This document shows, piece after piece, positions 11,799-20,433 of a stretch of 64,000 nt of DNA (its first letter is position 1; each line of letters begins with the position of its first letter). Made by a program: the position numbers and the translations under genes. The stretch is taken from positions 1-64,000 of the forward strand of contig JADCLI010000015.1 in the NCBI GenBank assembly GCA_016803235.1, in the 5' to 3' direction. The notes under the pieces were generated by a model. It had not been told where the DNA came from. It saw only the letters and a list, made by a program, of their open reading frames with translations, and searched no databases. The DNA comes from Pimelobacter simplex. GTDB taxonomy: Bacteria; Actinomycetota; Actinomycetes; Propionibacteriales; Nocardioidaceae.

Positions 11799-14304
11799 CG
11801 CGTACGACCGGATCCTCGAGCACGCCGAGGGGCGCGGTCTCGAGCTCTACCCGCACCAGGAGGACGCGATCCTCGCGCTGCTGGCCGGCGACAACGTGGT
11901 GCTCGCGACGCCGACCGGGTCGGGCAAGTCGCTGGTCGCGATGGCCGCCGCGATGGGCGCGCTCGCCGACGACCGGGTGACCTTCTACACCGCGCCGATC
12001 AAGGCGCTGGTGAGCGAGAAGTTCTTCGACCTCGTCGAGATCTTCGGTGCCGCCGACGTCGGCATGCTCACCGGCGACGTCGCCGTCAACGCCGACGCGC
12101 CGATCATCGCGTGCACCGCGGAGGTGCTCGCCAACATCGCGCTGCGCGAGGGCGAGCGGGCCGACGTCGGCATGGTCGTGATGGACGAGTTCCACTTCTA
12201 CGGCGAGCCGGGCCGTGGCTGGGCATGGCAGGTGCCGCTGATCGAGCTGCCGCAGGCGCAGTTCCTGCTGATGTCGGCCACCCTCGGGGACACCACCGAC
12301 CTCGCGGCCGACCTGACCCGGCGCAACGGACGCGACACCACGGTCGTGGACCAGGCCGAACGTCCGGTCCCGCTGGACTTCTCGTGGTCGCTCGACCCGA
12401 TGGGGGAGAAGCTCGAGGAGCTGGTCACCACCGGCCAGGGCCCGGTGTACGTCGTCCACTTCACCCAGGCCGCCGCGGTCGAGCACGCCGTCTCCCTGCT
12501 GAGCGGGCCCGGGCGGCTGGACACCGTGCTCCCGAAGGAGCGCAAGGAGCAGATCGCCGAGCGGATCGCGGGCGTCCGCTTCGCCGCCGGCTTCGGCAAG
12601 ACGCTCAACAAGCTGCTGCGGCAGGGGATCGGAGTCCACCACGCCGGCATGCTGCCGCGCTACCGCCGCCTCGTCGAGCAGCTCGCCCAGGCCGGGCTGC
12701 TGACGGTCATCTGCGGCACCGACACGCTCGGGGTCGGCATCAACGTGCCGATCCGCACCGTGCTGTTCACCGGCCTGGCCAAGTTCGACGGGTCGCGGCA
12801 GCGGGTGCTGCGCACCCGGGAGTTCCTCCAGATCGCCGGCCGGGCGGGGCGCGCGGGCTACGACACCGCGGGTCACGTCGTCGTCCAGGCGCCCGAGCAC
12901 GTCATCGACAACGAGAAGGCGAAGGCGAAGTCGGAGGCCAAGAACGCGGCCAACCCGAAGAAGAAGTCGAAGCCCCAGCTGAGGAAGCCGCCCGAGGGCA
13001 CGGTGGTCTGGAGCGAGCAGACCTTCGCCAAGCTGGTCGAGGGCAGGCCCGAGCCGCTGAAGTCGCAGATGAAGGTCGACAACGCGATGCTCGTCAACGT
13101 CGTCTCCCGCGAGGAGGACGCGTTCCCGGTGATGCGGCGGCTGATGACCGACAACCACGAGGAGCGCCGCAGTCAGCTGCGGCTGGCCAAGCGGGCGGTG
13201 CGGCTCGCGCGCAGCCTGGTCGCCTCGGAAGTGCTGACCCGGCTCGACCAGGTCGACGGGTTCGGCCGGCGCTACGTGCTCACCGAGGCGCTGCCCGAGG
13301 ACTTCGCGCTCAACCAGCCGCTCTCGCACTTCGCGCTCGCGGTGCTCGACGTGCTCGACCCCGACGCCGAGACGTTCTCCCTCGACGTCGTGTCGGTCGT
13401 GGAGGCGACGCTCGAGGCACCCCGCCCGCTGCTGATGGCCCAGCGCCATGCCGCGCGGGGGGAGGCGATCGCGGCGCTCAAGGCCGACGGCGTCGAGTAC
13501 GACGAGCGGATGGCCCTGGTCGAGGACATCACCTGGCCCGAGCCGCTCGGCGAGCTGCTCGAGCCGCTCTTCGAGACCTACCGCGAGCGGCACCCGTGGC
13601 TCGCCCCCGACGCGCTCGCGCCGAAGTCGGTCGTGCGGCAGATGTGGGAGCAGGGCATGGGGTTCACCGACCTCGTCTCCCGCTACCAGGTGGCCCGCTC
13701 CGAGGGCCTCGTGCTCCGCTACCTCACCGACGCCTACCGGGCGCTGCGGCAGACCGTGCCGGCGTCGTACCGGACCGAGGAGCTCGAGCTCCTCGTCGAG
13801 TGGCTGGGGGAGACGGTCCGGCAGGTCGACTCCTCGCTGCTCGACGAGTGGGAGGCGCTCAACGACCCCGCCCACGCCAGCCGACAGGTCAGCCACCACG
13901 AGCCGCCGCCCCCGCCGCGACCGCTCAGCCAGCAGGGCCGGGTGTTCGAGGTGATGGTCCGCAACGCACTGTGGCGCCGCGTCGAGCTGGTGGCCCGCGA
14001 CGACCTCGACGGACTGGCCGGCGTGGAGCCCGAAGGCTCCGAGATGACCGCGGACCGTTGGGATGCGGCACTCGACGGGTACTACGACGAGCATGAACGG
14101 CTCCTCACCGATGCCGATGCCCGCGGACCGGCGCTGCTCTCCGTCGACAGGAGCACGCCCGGGGAGTGGCGCGTCGTCCAGACCCTGCACGACCCCGAAG
14201 GCCACCACGACTGGGTCATCGAGGCCGTGGTCGACCTCGCCGCCTCCGACGAGGCGGGCGAGGCGGTCGTCCGCACGGAGGCGATGCGCGCCCTGGGCGG
14301 CTAG
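11791..14304 (+). CDS. DEAD/DEAH-box superfamily II helicase with DUF3516
   Basis: An 837-residue ATP-dependent helicase. Motif I is [10 protein letters not shown] (residues 39-48), motif II is [10 protein letters not shown] (DEFH, a DEAH variant), motif III is LLMSATLGD, and motif VI is [13 protein letters not shown] in the Ski2/Mtr4-like arrangement. A lysine-rich linker ([19 protein letters not shown]) leads into a C-terminal half of about 400 residues that fits DUF3516. The family is common in actinobacteria beside xerD; its nucleic-acid substrate is not established. ATG 11791 overlaps xerD, and the protein begins just ahead of the Q-motif-like YPHQEDAI. Confidence 0.9.
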   Translation: MADAYDRILEHAEGRGLELYPHQEDAILALLAGDNVVLATPTGSGKSLVAMAAAMGALADDRVTFYTAPIKALVSEKFFDLVEIFGAADVGMLTGDVAVNADAPIIACTAEVLANIALREGERADVGMVVMDEFHFYGEPGRGWAWQVPLIELPQAQFLLMSATLGDTTDLAADLTRRNGRDTTVVDQAERPVPLDFSWSLDPMGEKLEELVTTGQGPVYVVHFTQAAAVEHAVSLLSGPGRLDTVLPKERKEQIAERIAGVRFAAGFGKTLNKLLRQGIGVHHAGMLPRYRRLVEQLAQAGLLTVICGTDTLGVGINVPIRTVLFTGLAKFDGSRQRVLRTREFLQIAGRAGRAGYDTAGHVVVQAPEHVIDNEKAKAKSEAKNAANPKKKSKPQLRKPPEGTVVWSEQTFAKLVEGRPEPLKSQMKVDNAMLVNVVSREEDAFPVMRRLMTDNHEERRSQLRLAKRAVRLARSLVASEVLTRLDQVDGFGRRYVLTEALPEDFALNQPLSHFALAVLDVLDPDAETFSLDVVSVVEATLEAPRPLLMAQRHAARGEAIAALKADGVEYDERMALVEDITWPEPLGELLEPLFETYRERHPWLAPDALAPKSVVRQMWEQGMGFTDLVSRYQVARSEGLVLRYLTDAYRALRQTVPASYRTEELELLVEWLGETVRQVDSSLLDEWEALNDPAHASRQVSHHEPPPPPRPLSQQGRVFEVMVRNALWRRVELVARDDLDGLAGVEPEGSEMTADRWDAALDGYYDEHERLLTDADARGPALLSVDRSTPGEWRVVQTLHDPEGHHDWVIEAVVDLAASDEAGEAVVRTEAMRALGG

Positions 14305-14311
14305 CGGCGCG

Positions 14312-14683
14312 CTGCTCGTCCTCGTCCTGTCCGGCTGCGCCGGCGACCAGGACCGCGACCGCGCCGTCGCGGACGTCGCCCAGCGCTTCCAGGCGGCGGT
14401 CGAGTCCGGCGACGGCGAGCGGGCGTGCGGCCTGCTGGCCCCGGCGACGCGCGAGACCCTGGAGCAGGACGCACAGGCGCCCTGTGCCGAGGCGCTCCTC
14501 GAGGAGGACCTGCCCCCGGTGGGCGACGAGATCGAGACGGAGGTCTACGCCACCGCGGCCCAGGTCCGCACGGGCACCGACACGGTGTTCCTCGGCCGCT
14601 TCGACGACGGCTGGCGCGTGGTGGCCGCGGGCTGTGCGGCATCGGGCGACGCGCCGTACGAGTGCGCCGTGGAAGGAGGCTGA
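14312..14683 (+). CDS. Putative lipoprotein, start codon unresolved
   Basis: An open frame encodes a hydrophobic stretch ending in the lipobox-like LVLSGC, then a 110-residue acidic domain (DRAVADVAQRFQAAVESGD, ERACGLLAPATRETL, RFDDGWRVVAAGC) resembling small NTF2-like or DUF4878-like lipoproteins with several Cys. The coding statistics and lipobox look real. However, no ATG, GTG or TTG exists in this frame between 14117 and the lipobox; the nearest candidates are a CTG at 14312 or ATGs deep inside the helicase gene. The coordinate given is that CTG. The true start, or a sequence error, needs resolving. Confidence 0.5.
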   Translation: MLVLVLSGCAGDQDRDRAVADVAQRFQAAVESGDGERACGLLAPATRETLEQDAQAPCAEALLEEDLPPVGDEIETEVYATAAQVRTGTDTVFLGRFDDGWRVVAAGCAASGDAPYECAVEGG

Positions 14684-14684
14684 G

Positions 14685-14768
14685 GTGAGGCTCATGTTCG
14701 TGGCCTACGTGGCCGTCATCGCGGTGGGGCTGGTGCTCATGCTGTGGTCGGGGTTGAGGCACGCATGA
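14685..14768 (+). CDS. 27-residue single-pass membrane peptide
   Basis: GTG 14685 starts a 27-residue peptide, mostly one transmembrane helix (FVAYVAVIAVGLVLMLWSGL), ending RHA. A good GGAAGGAGG site at 14671-14679 precedes it, and its TGA overlaps the next ATG (ATGA at 14765-14768), implying coupled translation with the DUF6766-like gene. No family is recognised. It may be a small partner of, or simply a leader for, the downstream membrane protein. Confidence 0.6.
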   Translation: MRLMFVAYVAVIAVGLVLMLWSGLRHA

Positions 14769-15439
14769 GGACCTTCCTGCGCAACAACTCGCTCGGCCTG
14801 TTCTTCGGCCTGCTCTTCCTGGGCACCGTGGTGGCCCAATCGATCGCCGGCTGGCAGGCGTTCAACGACCAGCAGGTCGGCGAGCGCCTGGGCACCATCG
14901 GCTACGGCGAGTACCTCAGGTCCACCGACTTCGCCGTGGCCGTGGCCGAGAACTGGCAGAGCGAGTTCCTGCAGTTCCTGCTCTACGTCCTCGCGACCGT
15001 CTGGTTCCTGCAGCAGGGCTCGCCGGAGTCGAAGGAGCTGGACAAGTCCGGCCTGGAGACCGACGAGCAGCAGGAGCTCGGCCCCCACGCGCCCGCGGAC
15101 GCCCCCCGCTGGGCGGTCGTGGGCGGATGGCGGACCCGCCTCTACTCCCACTCCCTGGCCCTCACGGTGGGTGTGATCTTCCTGCTGTCGTGGCTGGCGC
15201 AGTCGGTCGCCGGCTGGGCGGCCGACAACGAGCGCCGGCTCGAGCAGCTGCGCGACCCCCAGTCATGGAGCGGGTACGTCGCCTCCGCCGACTTCTGGGA
15301 GCGGACCCTGCAGAACTGGCAGTCGGAATTCCTGGCCGTCGGCGCCTTCGCGGTCCTCGCGATCTTCCTGCGTGAGCGCGGTTCGGCCGAGAGCAAGCCC
15401 GTCGGCGAGCCGCACCACAGCACCGGTGTGGAGGGCTGA
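14765..15439 (+). CDS. DUF6766-like membrane protein with internal duplication
   Basis: A 224-residue inner-membrane protein built from two similar halves. Each half has a hydrophobic helix with a 'AQS(I/V)AGW' ending (about residues 19-30 and 136-148), a polar loop, the motif NWQSEFL, a second helix and then a 'GS(P/A)ESK' tail. The two NWQSEFL copies lie near residues 61-67 and 181-187. It resembles DUF6766, whose function is unknown. ATG 14765 overlaps the 27-residue peptide's stop. Four transmembrane helices are expected. Confidence 0.78.
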   Translation: MRTFLRNNSLGLFFGLLFLGTVVAQSIAGWQAFNDQQVGERLGTIGYGEYLRSTDFAVAVAENWQSEFLQFLLYVLATVWFLQQGSPESKELDKSGLETDEQQELGPHAPADAPRWAVVGGWRTRLYSHSLALTVGVIFLLSWLAQSVAGWAADNERRLEQLRDPQSWSGYVASADFWERTLQNWQSEFLAVGAFAVLAIFLRERGSAESKPVGEPHHSTGVEG

Positions 15440-15455
15440 CGCGGCGCGCCTCCCG

Positions 15456-15514
15456 AATGTCGCCGTGTCGACATTGTTGGATGGAGCAGTCCCGGGCTCT
15501 GGGGAAGGAGCCCG
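15456..15514 (+). promoter_or_regulatory. Inverted repeat and hairpin in the parA leader
   Basis: AATGTCG (15456-15462) and CGACATT (15469-15475) form a 7-bp inverted repeat around the palindrome TGTCGACA. A second hairpin, CGGGCTC/GAGCCCG (15493-15499 with 15508-15514, 8-nt loop), lies 3' of it, 130 bp upstream of the preferred parA start. Both could be an operator or leader structure; neither resembles the consensus parS site. The rest of 15440-15643 shows nothing else to me. Confidence 0.4.
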
Positions 15515-15643
15515 CAACCACTCCAGACAAAGGTGAGGGCGATGGTCGGCTTCTACGGAGGATCCAGTGCACCCGACATGCCGCCGAGGATGCCGATCCC
15601 GGCGCCCGGCAGCGACGTACCGCTCGGCACGGAGGAGGCAGCC

Positions 15644-16567
15644 GTGAGCGAGGACGCCATGACGCTGCAGTTCCCGCTGCCGGACCGCAACGCCCCCGAG
15701 GCCGTCTCGGTGCAGACGCAGACCGGTGAGATGGGGCCGACCGGGCGCCCGATGCCGGTGCTGCCCGACCCGAGGCCGGTGACCGCCCACGGCCACGCGC
15801 GGGTGATCTCGATGTGCAACCAGAAGGGCGGCGTCGGCAAGACCACGACGACGATCAACCTCGGTGCGGCGCTGGCCGAGTACGGCCGCAAGGTGCTGCT
15901 CGTCGACTTCGACCCGCAGGGCTCGCTGTCGGTCGGCCTGGGCCTCAACCCGCACGAGATGGAGAGCACGGTCTACAACCTGCTCATGGACCCCGAGGCC
16001 ACGCTCGACGAGGTCGTCGTGCCCTCCGGCGTGCCCGGCATGGATCTGCTGCCCTCCAACATCGACCTGTCGGCCGCCGAGGTGCAGCTGGTGCACGAGG
16101 TCGCCCGCGAGCAGACGCTGCAGCGCGTGCTCGCCCCGGCGATCGAGGAGTACGACGTCATCCTCATCGACTGCCAGCCCTCGCTCGGCCTGCTGACGGT
16201 CAACGCGCTCACCGCCTCCGACGGCGTGATCGTGCCGCTCGAGTGCGAGTACTTCGCGCTGCGCGGCGTCGCACTGCTCAAGGCGACCATCGACAAGGTC
16301 AAGCAGCGCCTCAACCCCGGTCTCGAGGTCGACGGCGTCCTCGGCACGATGTACGACGGCCGCACGCTGCACGGCCGCGAGGTGCTCGAGCGCCTGGTGC
16401 AGGCGTGGGGCGACAAGGTCTTCCACACCGTCATCCGCCGCACCGTGAAGTTCTCCGACTCCACCGTCGCCGGCGAGCCGATCACGTCCTACGCCTCCGG
16501 GTCGAGCGGGGCGGAGGCGTACCGGCAGCTCGCGAAGGAGGTGGCGGTCCGTTGTCTCGACGTGTGA
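15644..16567 (+). CDS. ParA/Soj-family partition ATPase
   Basis: A 307-residue Walker-type ATPase. It has the deviant Walker A CNQKGGVGKTTTTINL (signature Lys plus catalytic Lys), VLLVDFDPQGSLSVGLG (Walker A'), and VILIDCQPSLGLLTVNAL (Walker B). An unstructured 50-residue N-terminus precedes the domain. GTG 15644 is preferred because GGAGGAGG lies at 15631-15638; an alternative ATG at 15542 would add 34 residues. It is the Rv1708 type located beside scpAB rather than the parAB near the origin, so the role is probably chromosome organisation or positioning with an unknown cargo. Confidence 0.9.
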   Translation: MSEDAMTLQFPLPDRNAPEAVSVQTQTGEMGPTGRPMPVLPDPRPVTAHGHARVISMCNQKGGVGKTTTTINLGAALAEYGRKVLLVDFDPQGSLSVGLGLNPHEMESTVYNLLMDPEATLDEVVVPSGVPGMDLLPSNIDLSAAEVQLVHEVAREQTLQRVLAPAIEEYDVILIDCQPSLGLLTVNALTASDGVIVPLECEYFALRGVALLKATIDKVKQRLNPGLEVDGVLGTMYDGRTLHGREVLERLVQAWGDKVFHTVIRRTVKFSDSTVAGEPITSYASGSSGAEAYRQLAKEVAVRCLDV

Positions 16568-16902
16568 GCATGCCGGCCGCGGACGACCTGTTCCGGCCGA
16601 CCACCGACGCGACGACACCCGCCGTCCGCGCCGTCCCCGACCCGCCGGCCACGCTCCCGGAGCCGACGCCCGCGCCCCAGAAGGGGCCCAGCGGCCGGGT
16701 CCGGCACGACGAGAAGATCACGGTCTACGTCACCGCGGCGGAGCTGATGGAGCTGGAGAAGGCCCGGCTGACGCTGCGCGGGGAGCACGGCATGGCGGTC
16801 GACCGTGGTCGCCTGGTCCGCGAGGCGCTGCACCTGGTCCTGGGCGAGCTCGAGGCCGAGGGGGAGAGCTCCGCGCTGGTCAGGCGCCTGCGTGAGTCAT
16901 GA
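16564..16902 (+). CDS. Small ribbon-helix-helix-like protein, putative ParA partner
   Basis: A 112-residue protein. A disordered Pro/Thr-rich first half (TLPEPTPAPQKGPSG) precedes a C-terminal segment with a beta-strand DEKITVYVTAAELMELEKAR followed by a helix-turn-helix (DRGRLVREALHLVLGELE), the pattern of CopG/ribbon-helix-helix DNA-binding proteins. GTG 16564 overlaps the parA stop (GTGTGA); ATG 16570 is an alternative. Position and fold suggest a centromere- or DNA-binding partner of the ParA ATPase, comparable to ParG-type proteins. This is inference from fold pattern and coupling only. Confidence 0.68.
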   Translation: MSMPAADDLFRPTTDATTPAVRAVPDPPATLPEPTPAPQKGPSGRVRHDEKITVYVTAAELMELEKARLTLRGEHGMAVDRGRLVREALHLVLGELEAEGESSALVRRLRES

Positions 16903-16909
16903 TGCTGGG

Positions 16910-17785
16910 GTGAGCGAGGTCGAGGCGGGCGGAGCGGATCCGCAGCACGGAGGCTTCGCCGTACGCCTGGCGAACTTCGAGGGCCCGTTCGACCTGTTGC
17001 TGAGCCTGATCTCCAAGCACAAGCTCGACGTCACCGAGATCGCACTCTCGAAGGTCACCGACGAGTTCATCGCGCACATCAAGGAGCTGCCCGACGACGC
17101 TCTCGAGGAGACCACCTCCTTCCTGCTGGTCGCCGCGACCCTGCTCGACCTCAAGGCGGCCCGGCTGCTGCCGGCCGGCGACGTCGAGGACGAGGAGGAC
17201 CTCGCGCTGCTGGAGGCGCGCGACCTGCTGTTCGCGCGGCTGCTGCAGTACAAGGCCTACAAGCAGGTCGCGGCGGTCCTCGACACCCGGCTGCAGGCCG
17301 AGTCGCGGCGCTTCCCGCGGGCGGTCGGCCTCGAGGAGCGGTACGCCGGCCTGTTGCCCGAGGTGCTGATCGGGATCGGCCTCGACCAGTTCGCCGCGCT
17401 GGCGGCCAAGGCGATGACGCCCAAGCCCGAGCTGCAGCTGACCCTGCACCACATCCACGCGCCGACGGTCAGCGTGCGCGAGCAGGCCGCGATCGTCGTC
17501 GACCGGCTTCGGCGCAGCGGCACGCTGACGTTCCGGGCGCTGTGCGGCGACTCGCCGGACACCCTGACCACGGTGGCGCGCTTCCTGTCGCTGCTCGAGC
17601 TGTTCCGTGAGGGCGCCATCGCGTTCGACCAGGTCACCCCGCTGGGTGAGCTGACGGTCCGCTGGACCGGCGACGACGAGGTCGACGTGGAGGACCTGAT
17701 CACCGACGAGTTCGACGGGGCGGCGCCGGCCGAGGACGCCCCGGCCGACGACCTGCCCGCCGAGGAGGATCCGAGCGATGAGTGA
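16910..17785 (+). CDS. scpA: Segregation and condensation protein A
   Basis: A 291-residue kleisin subunit of the SMC-ScpAB condensin. The N-terminal SMC-neck-binding part reads FAVRLANFEGPFDLLLSLISK, followed by KLDVTEIALSKVTDEFI and the ETTSFLLVAATLLDLKAARLLP region; the C-terminal winged helix is RSGTLTFRALCGDS. GTG 16910 fits the start of the conserved domain, but a GTG at 16892 is possible. It overlaps scpB by 8 nt. The order parA, scpA, scpB, rlu is conserved in actinobacteria. Confidence 0.94.
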   Translation: MSEVEAGGADPQHGGFAVRLANFEGPFDLLLSLISKHKLDVTEIALSKVTDEFIAHIKELPDDALEETTSFLLVAATLLDLKAARLLPAGDVEDEEDLALLEARDLLFARLLQYKAYKQVAAVLDTRLQAESRRFPRAVGLEERYAGLLPEVLIGIGLDQFAALAAKAMTPKPELQLTLHHIHAPTVSVREQAAIVVDRLRRSGTLTFRALCGDSPDTLTTVARFLSLLELFREGAIAFDQVTPLGELTVRWTGDDEVDVEDLITDEFDGAAPAEDAPADDLPAEEDPSDE

Positions 17786-18425
17786 ACAGAGCGACGAGGT
17801 CGAGGCGTCCACCGAGCCGGTGGCCGAGCTGCGACCCGCGCTGGAGGCGGTGCTGATGGTCGCCGACCAGCCGCTCGACGCGGTGGCCCTCGCGACCGCC
17901 GTGCGCTACCCCGAGACCGAGGTCGTGGCGGCGCTGGGCGCCCTCGCGGCCGAGTACGACGAGCAGGGCCGCGGCTTCGAGCTGCGCAACGTCGCGGGGG
18001 GCTGGCGCTACTACACCCGCGAGGAGCTCGCACCCGTCGTCGAGGCGTTCGTGCTCGAGGGCCAGCAGGCCCGGCTCACCCAGGCCGCGCTGGAGACCCT
18101 GGCCGTGGTCGCCTACCAGCAGCCGGTCTCCCGGGCCCGCGTCTCGGCGGTGCGCGGGGTCAACGTCGACGGCGTGATGCGGACCCTGCTCAGCCGCGGC
18201 CTGGTCGAGGAGGCGGGCCGCGACGGCGAGCACGGCGCGACCCTCTACCGGACCACGACCTACTTCCTGGAGCGGATCGGCATCGTCTCGCTCGACGAGC
18301 TGCCCGACCTGGCGCCGCACCTGCCGGACCTCGCCGAGGTCGAGGACGAGCTGCGCGAGAGTGTCGCGGAGCCGGTCCAGGCGCCGGTCGAGGCGCCGGT
18401 CGAGGAGGCCGACGATGACGCGTGA
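17778..18425 (+). CDS. scpB: Segregation and condensation protein B
   Basis: A 215-residue ScpB with tandem winged helices: LRPALEAVLMVADQPLDAVALA at the N-terminus and LTQAALETLAVVAYQQPVSRARV in the second domain, plus RTTTYFLERIGIVSLDELP. It pairs as a dimer with the ScpA C-terminus in the condensin complex. The C-terminal tail contains short repeats of VEAPVEEA type. ATG 17778 overlaps scpA, and its end overlaps the pseudouridine synthase gene by 11 nt. Confidence 0.94.
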   Translation: MSEQSDEVEASTEPVAELRPALEAVLMVADQPLDAVALATAVRYPETEVVAALGALAAEYDEQGRGFELRNVAGGWRYYTREELAPVVEAFVLEGQQARLTQAALETLAVVAYQQPVSRARVSAVRGVNVDGVMRTLLSRGLVEEAGRDGEHGATLYRTTTYFLERIGIVSLDELPDLAPHLPDLAEVEDELRESVAEPVQAPVEAPVEEADDDA

Positions 18426-19167
18426 GATCGCCGTCGACGACGACGGCCAGGTCCGGCTGCAGAAGCTGCTCGCCCAGTCCGGGGTCGCCTCCCGGCGTCG
18501 CTGCGAGGAGCTGATGCTCGAGGGCGAGGTCGAGGTCGACGGCGAGGTCGTCACCCGGCTCGGCACCAAGGTCGATCCCCGCACCGCGGTGATCAAGGTG
18601 TCCGGGAAGCGGCTGCCCCCGATCTCCGACCACGTCTACCTCGTGCTCAACAAGCCACGCGGCGTCGTGTCCACGATGTCCGACCCGCAGGGGCGTCGTA
18701 CCCTCTCCGACCTGGTGGCCGACCGCCCGGAGCGCCTCTTCCACGTCGGTCGCCTCGACACCGACACCTCGGGCCTGCTGCTGCTCACCAACGACGGCGA
18801 CTTCGCGCACCGAATGGCCCACCCGTCGTTCGAGGTCGAGAAGACCTACGTCGCCGAGGTCGCCGGGCGGCTCGCCAAGAGCACCGTCGCCGACCTGCTC
18901 GCGGGCGTGACCCTGGAGGACGGGCCCGTGGAGGTACGCCGCGCGCGGGTCATCGACACCTCCGCGGACAGGTCGATCATCGAGCTGGTGATCCACGAGG
19001 GCCGCAACCGGATCGTGCGGCGGCTGCTCGACCAGGTCGGGCATCCGGTGCGCCAGCTGAGCCGCACGAGGTTCGGCCCGATCGAGCTCGGCACCCTCGG
19101 TGGTGGCAAGCTGCGTGAGCTGTCCGACGACGAGCTCGGTCAGCTGCTGGAGCTGGTCGGCCTGTAG
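18415..19167 (+). CDS. 23S rRNA pseudouridine synthase, RluB/RsuA family
   Basis: A 250-residue pseudouridine synthase. It has an N-terminal S4 domain (VRLQKLLAQSGVASRRRCEE) and the catalytic motif VGRLDTDTSGLLLLTNDGD with the active-site Asp, plus YLVLNKPRGVVSTMSDPQGR. The tail HEGRNRIVRRLLDQVGHPV is typical of RluB. ATG 18415 lies within the end of scpB, so translation is likely coupled. The target base is presumed to be in 23S rRNA by family; which position cannot be told from sequence. Confidence 0.92.
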   Translation: MTREIAVDDDGQVRLQKLLAQSGVASRRRCEELMLEGEVEVDGEVVTRLGTKVDPRTAVIKVSGKRLPPISDHVYLVLNKPRGVVSTMSDPQGRRTLSDLVADRPERLFHVGRLDTDTSGLLLLTNDGDFAHRMAHPSFEVEKTYVAEVAGRLAKSTVADLLAGVTLEDGPVEVRRARVIDTSADRSIIELVIHEGRNRIVRRLLDQVGHPVRQLSRTRFGPIELGTLGGGKLRELSDDELGQLLELVGL

Positions 19168-19174
19168 ACCTACC

Positions 19175-20005
19175 GTGGGTCGGGTGATCCCGGTCCCACC
19201 GGTGCCCGCGGCCCTGCGGAGGTACGTCGTCGCACGCATCCCGTACGACGTCGACTTCGGCGCGCCCGGCGTCCACCGCGGACTGCCGTCCACGACGGTC
19301 ACCCTGGTGCTGCCGCTCGACGACCCGCTCCGGGTGTCCTGGGCCGGGCGTCCGGAGACGCTGCACGCGGCGTTCGCGTCGCTGTCGGGGCTGCACACCG
19401 AGCCGGCGGCGATCCACCACGGCGGCTCACAGCGCGGCGTGCAGCTGGCGCTGACCCTCGAGGGCGCACGGGTGCTTCTCGGACGGCCCGCCGCGGACCT
19501 GTCCGGGGCGCTGACCGACCTCGACGAGGCCGTCGTACCGCCGTCGCTGCGGGAGCTGCCGGACCGGCTGCACGCGCTGGCGTCGTGGTCGGCGCGGGTC
19601 GCGCTCGTCGACCGAGCCCTCGCCGGTCTCGCCGCGGGCGGGGGAGACCCGGCGCCGCAGGCCGAGGTCGCGCACGCGCTCGCGCTGCTGACGTCCGGAG
19701 CGCGGGTGGCCGACGTGGCCGAGGAGGTCGGGTACAGCAGGCGTCGCCTCGGGACGCTGGTCCGCGCCGAGTGCGGGCTCGCCCCCAAGGCGTTCCAGCG
19801 GGTGGCCCGGTTGCAGGCGGCACGACAGGCGCTCGGTCGGCGGCCGCTGGCCGAGGTCGCCGCCGCGTGCGGGTACGCCGACCAGGCGCACCTGACCCGC
19901 GAGTGGACCGCGCTGGCGGGCTGCACGCCGACGACCTGGCTGCGCGAGGAGTTCCCGTTCGTCCAAGACCTGCGGGACGACGGGGGAGCAGACTCGCAGG
20001 CATGA
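19175..20005 (+). CDS. AraC family transcriptional regulator
   Basis: A 276-residue regulator. An N-terminal ligand-type region of about 170 residues (YVVARIPYDVDF, VTLVLPLDDPLRV) is followed by a C-terminal AraC double helix-turn-helix: ARVADVAEEVGYSRRRLGTL and PLAEVAAACGYADQAHLTRE, ending FGxTPxxW-like GCTPTTWLRE. Start is GTG 19175 or 19184; both follow the preceding stop closely. Its stop overlaps the VOC-family gene (ATGA), so that protein is its probable partner or target. Confidence 0.87.
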   Translation: MGRVIPVPPVPAALRRYVVARIPYDVDFGAPGVHRGLPSTTVTLVLPLDDPLRVSWAGRPETLHAAFASLSGLHTEPAAIHHGGSQRGVQLALTLEGARVLLGRPAADLSGALTDLDEAVVPPSLRELPDRLHALASWSARVALVDRALAGLAAGGGDPAPQAEVAHALALLTSGARVADVAEEVGYSRRRLGTLVRAECGLAPKAFQRVARLQAARQALGRRPLAEVAAACGYADQAHLTREWTALAGCTPTTWLREEFPFVQDLRDDGGADSQA

Positions 20006-20415
20006 CGACGACAACGACCTCCGCAGCGACCGTCCGCCTCTGGGCCGCGATGCAGTTCCGCGACGTCGACGCGATGACCGCGTGGCTGCGCGCGATCGGC
20101 TTCGTCGAGCACGCCACCCATCGCGACGACGCGGGCGCCGTCGTCCACGCCGAGTGGCTGTGGCCCGGCGGTGGCGGGATCATGTTCGGGGCCGTGCGCC
20201 CCGACGCTCCGCTCCAGCCCGCGGGCAGCGCCGCCGTCTACCTCGTCGCCGACGACCCCGACGCGGTCTTCGACGCGGCCGTCGCGGCCGGGGCGAGCGT
20301 GGAGCGCGCGATGGTCGACCAGGACTACGGCGGGCGCGGTGGCAGCGTCCGCGACCCCGAGGGCAACCACTGGTCCTTCGGGTCCTACCAGCCCGGCGCG
20401 GATCCGGGGGCGTGA
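20002..20415 (+). CDS. VOC-family (glyoxalase/bleomycin-resistance-like) protein
   Basis: A 137-residue single VOC fold: MQFRDVDAMTAWLRAIGF at the N-terminus, GGGGIMFGAVRPD, VYLVADDPDAVFDAAVAAG and the terminal DPEGNHWSFGSY motif carrying a metal-site-like acid. It resembles the extradiol/bleomycin resistance group in which substrate cannot be predicted. Translation is coupled to the AraC regulator through an ATGA overlap. Confidence 0.85.
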   Translation: MTTTTTSAATVRLWAAMQFRDVDAMTAWLRAIGFVEHATHRDDAGAVVHAEWLWPGGGGIMFGAVRPDAPLQPAGSAAVYLVADDPDAVFDAAVAAGASVERAMVDQDYGGRGGSVRDPEGNHWSFGSYQPGADPGA

Positions 20416-20433
20416 TCCCCTAACCTGTCCTGC

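Noticed and set aside
15493..15514. The parA-leader hairpin as a riboswitch
   Set aside because: A single short stem with no conserved aptamer motif that I recognise; kept only as a structure.
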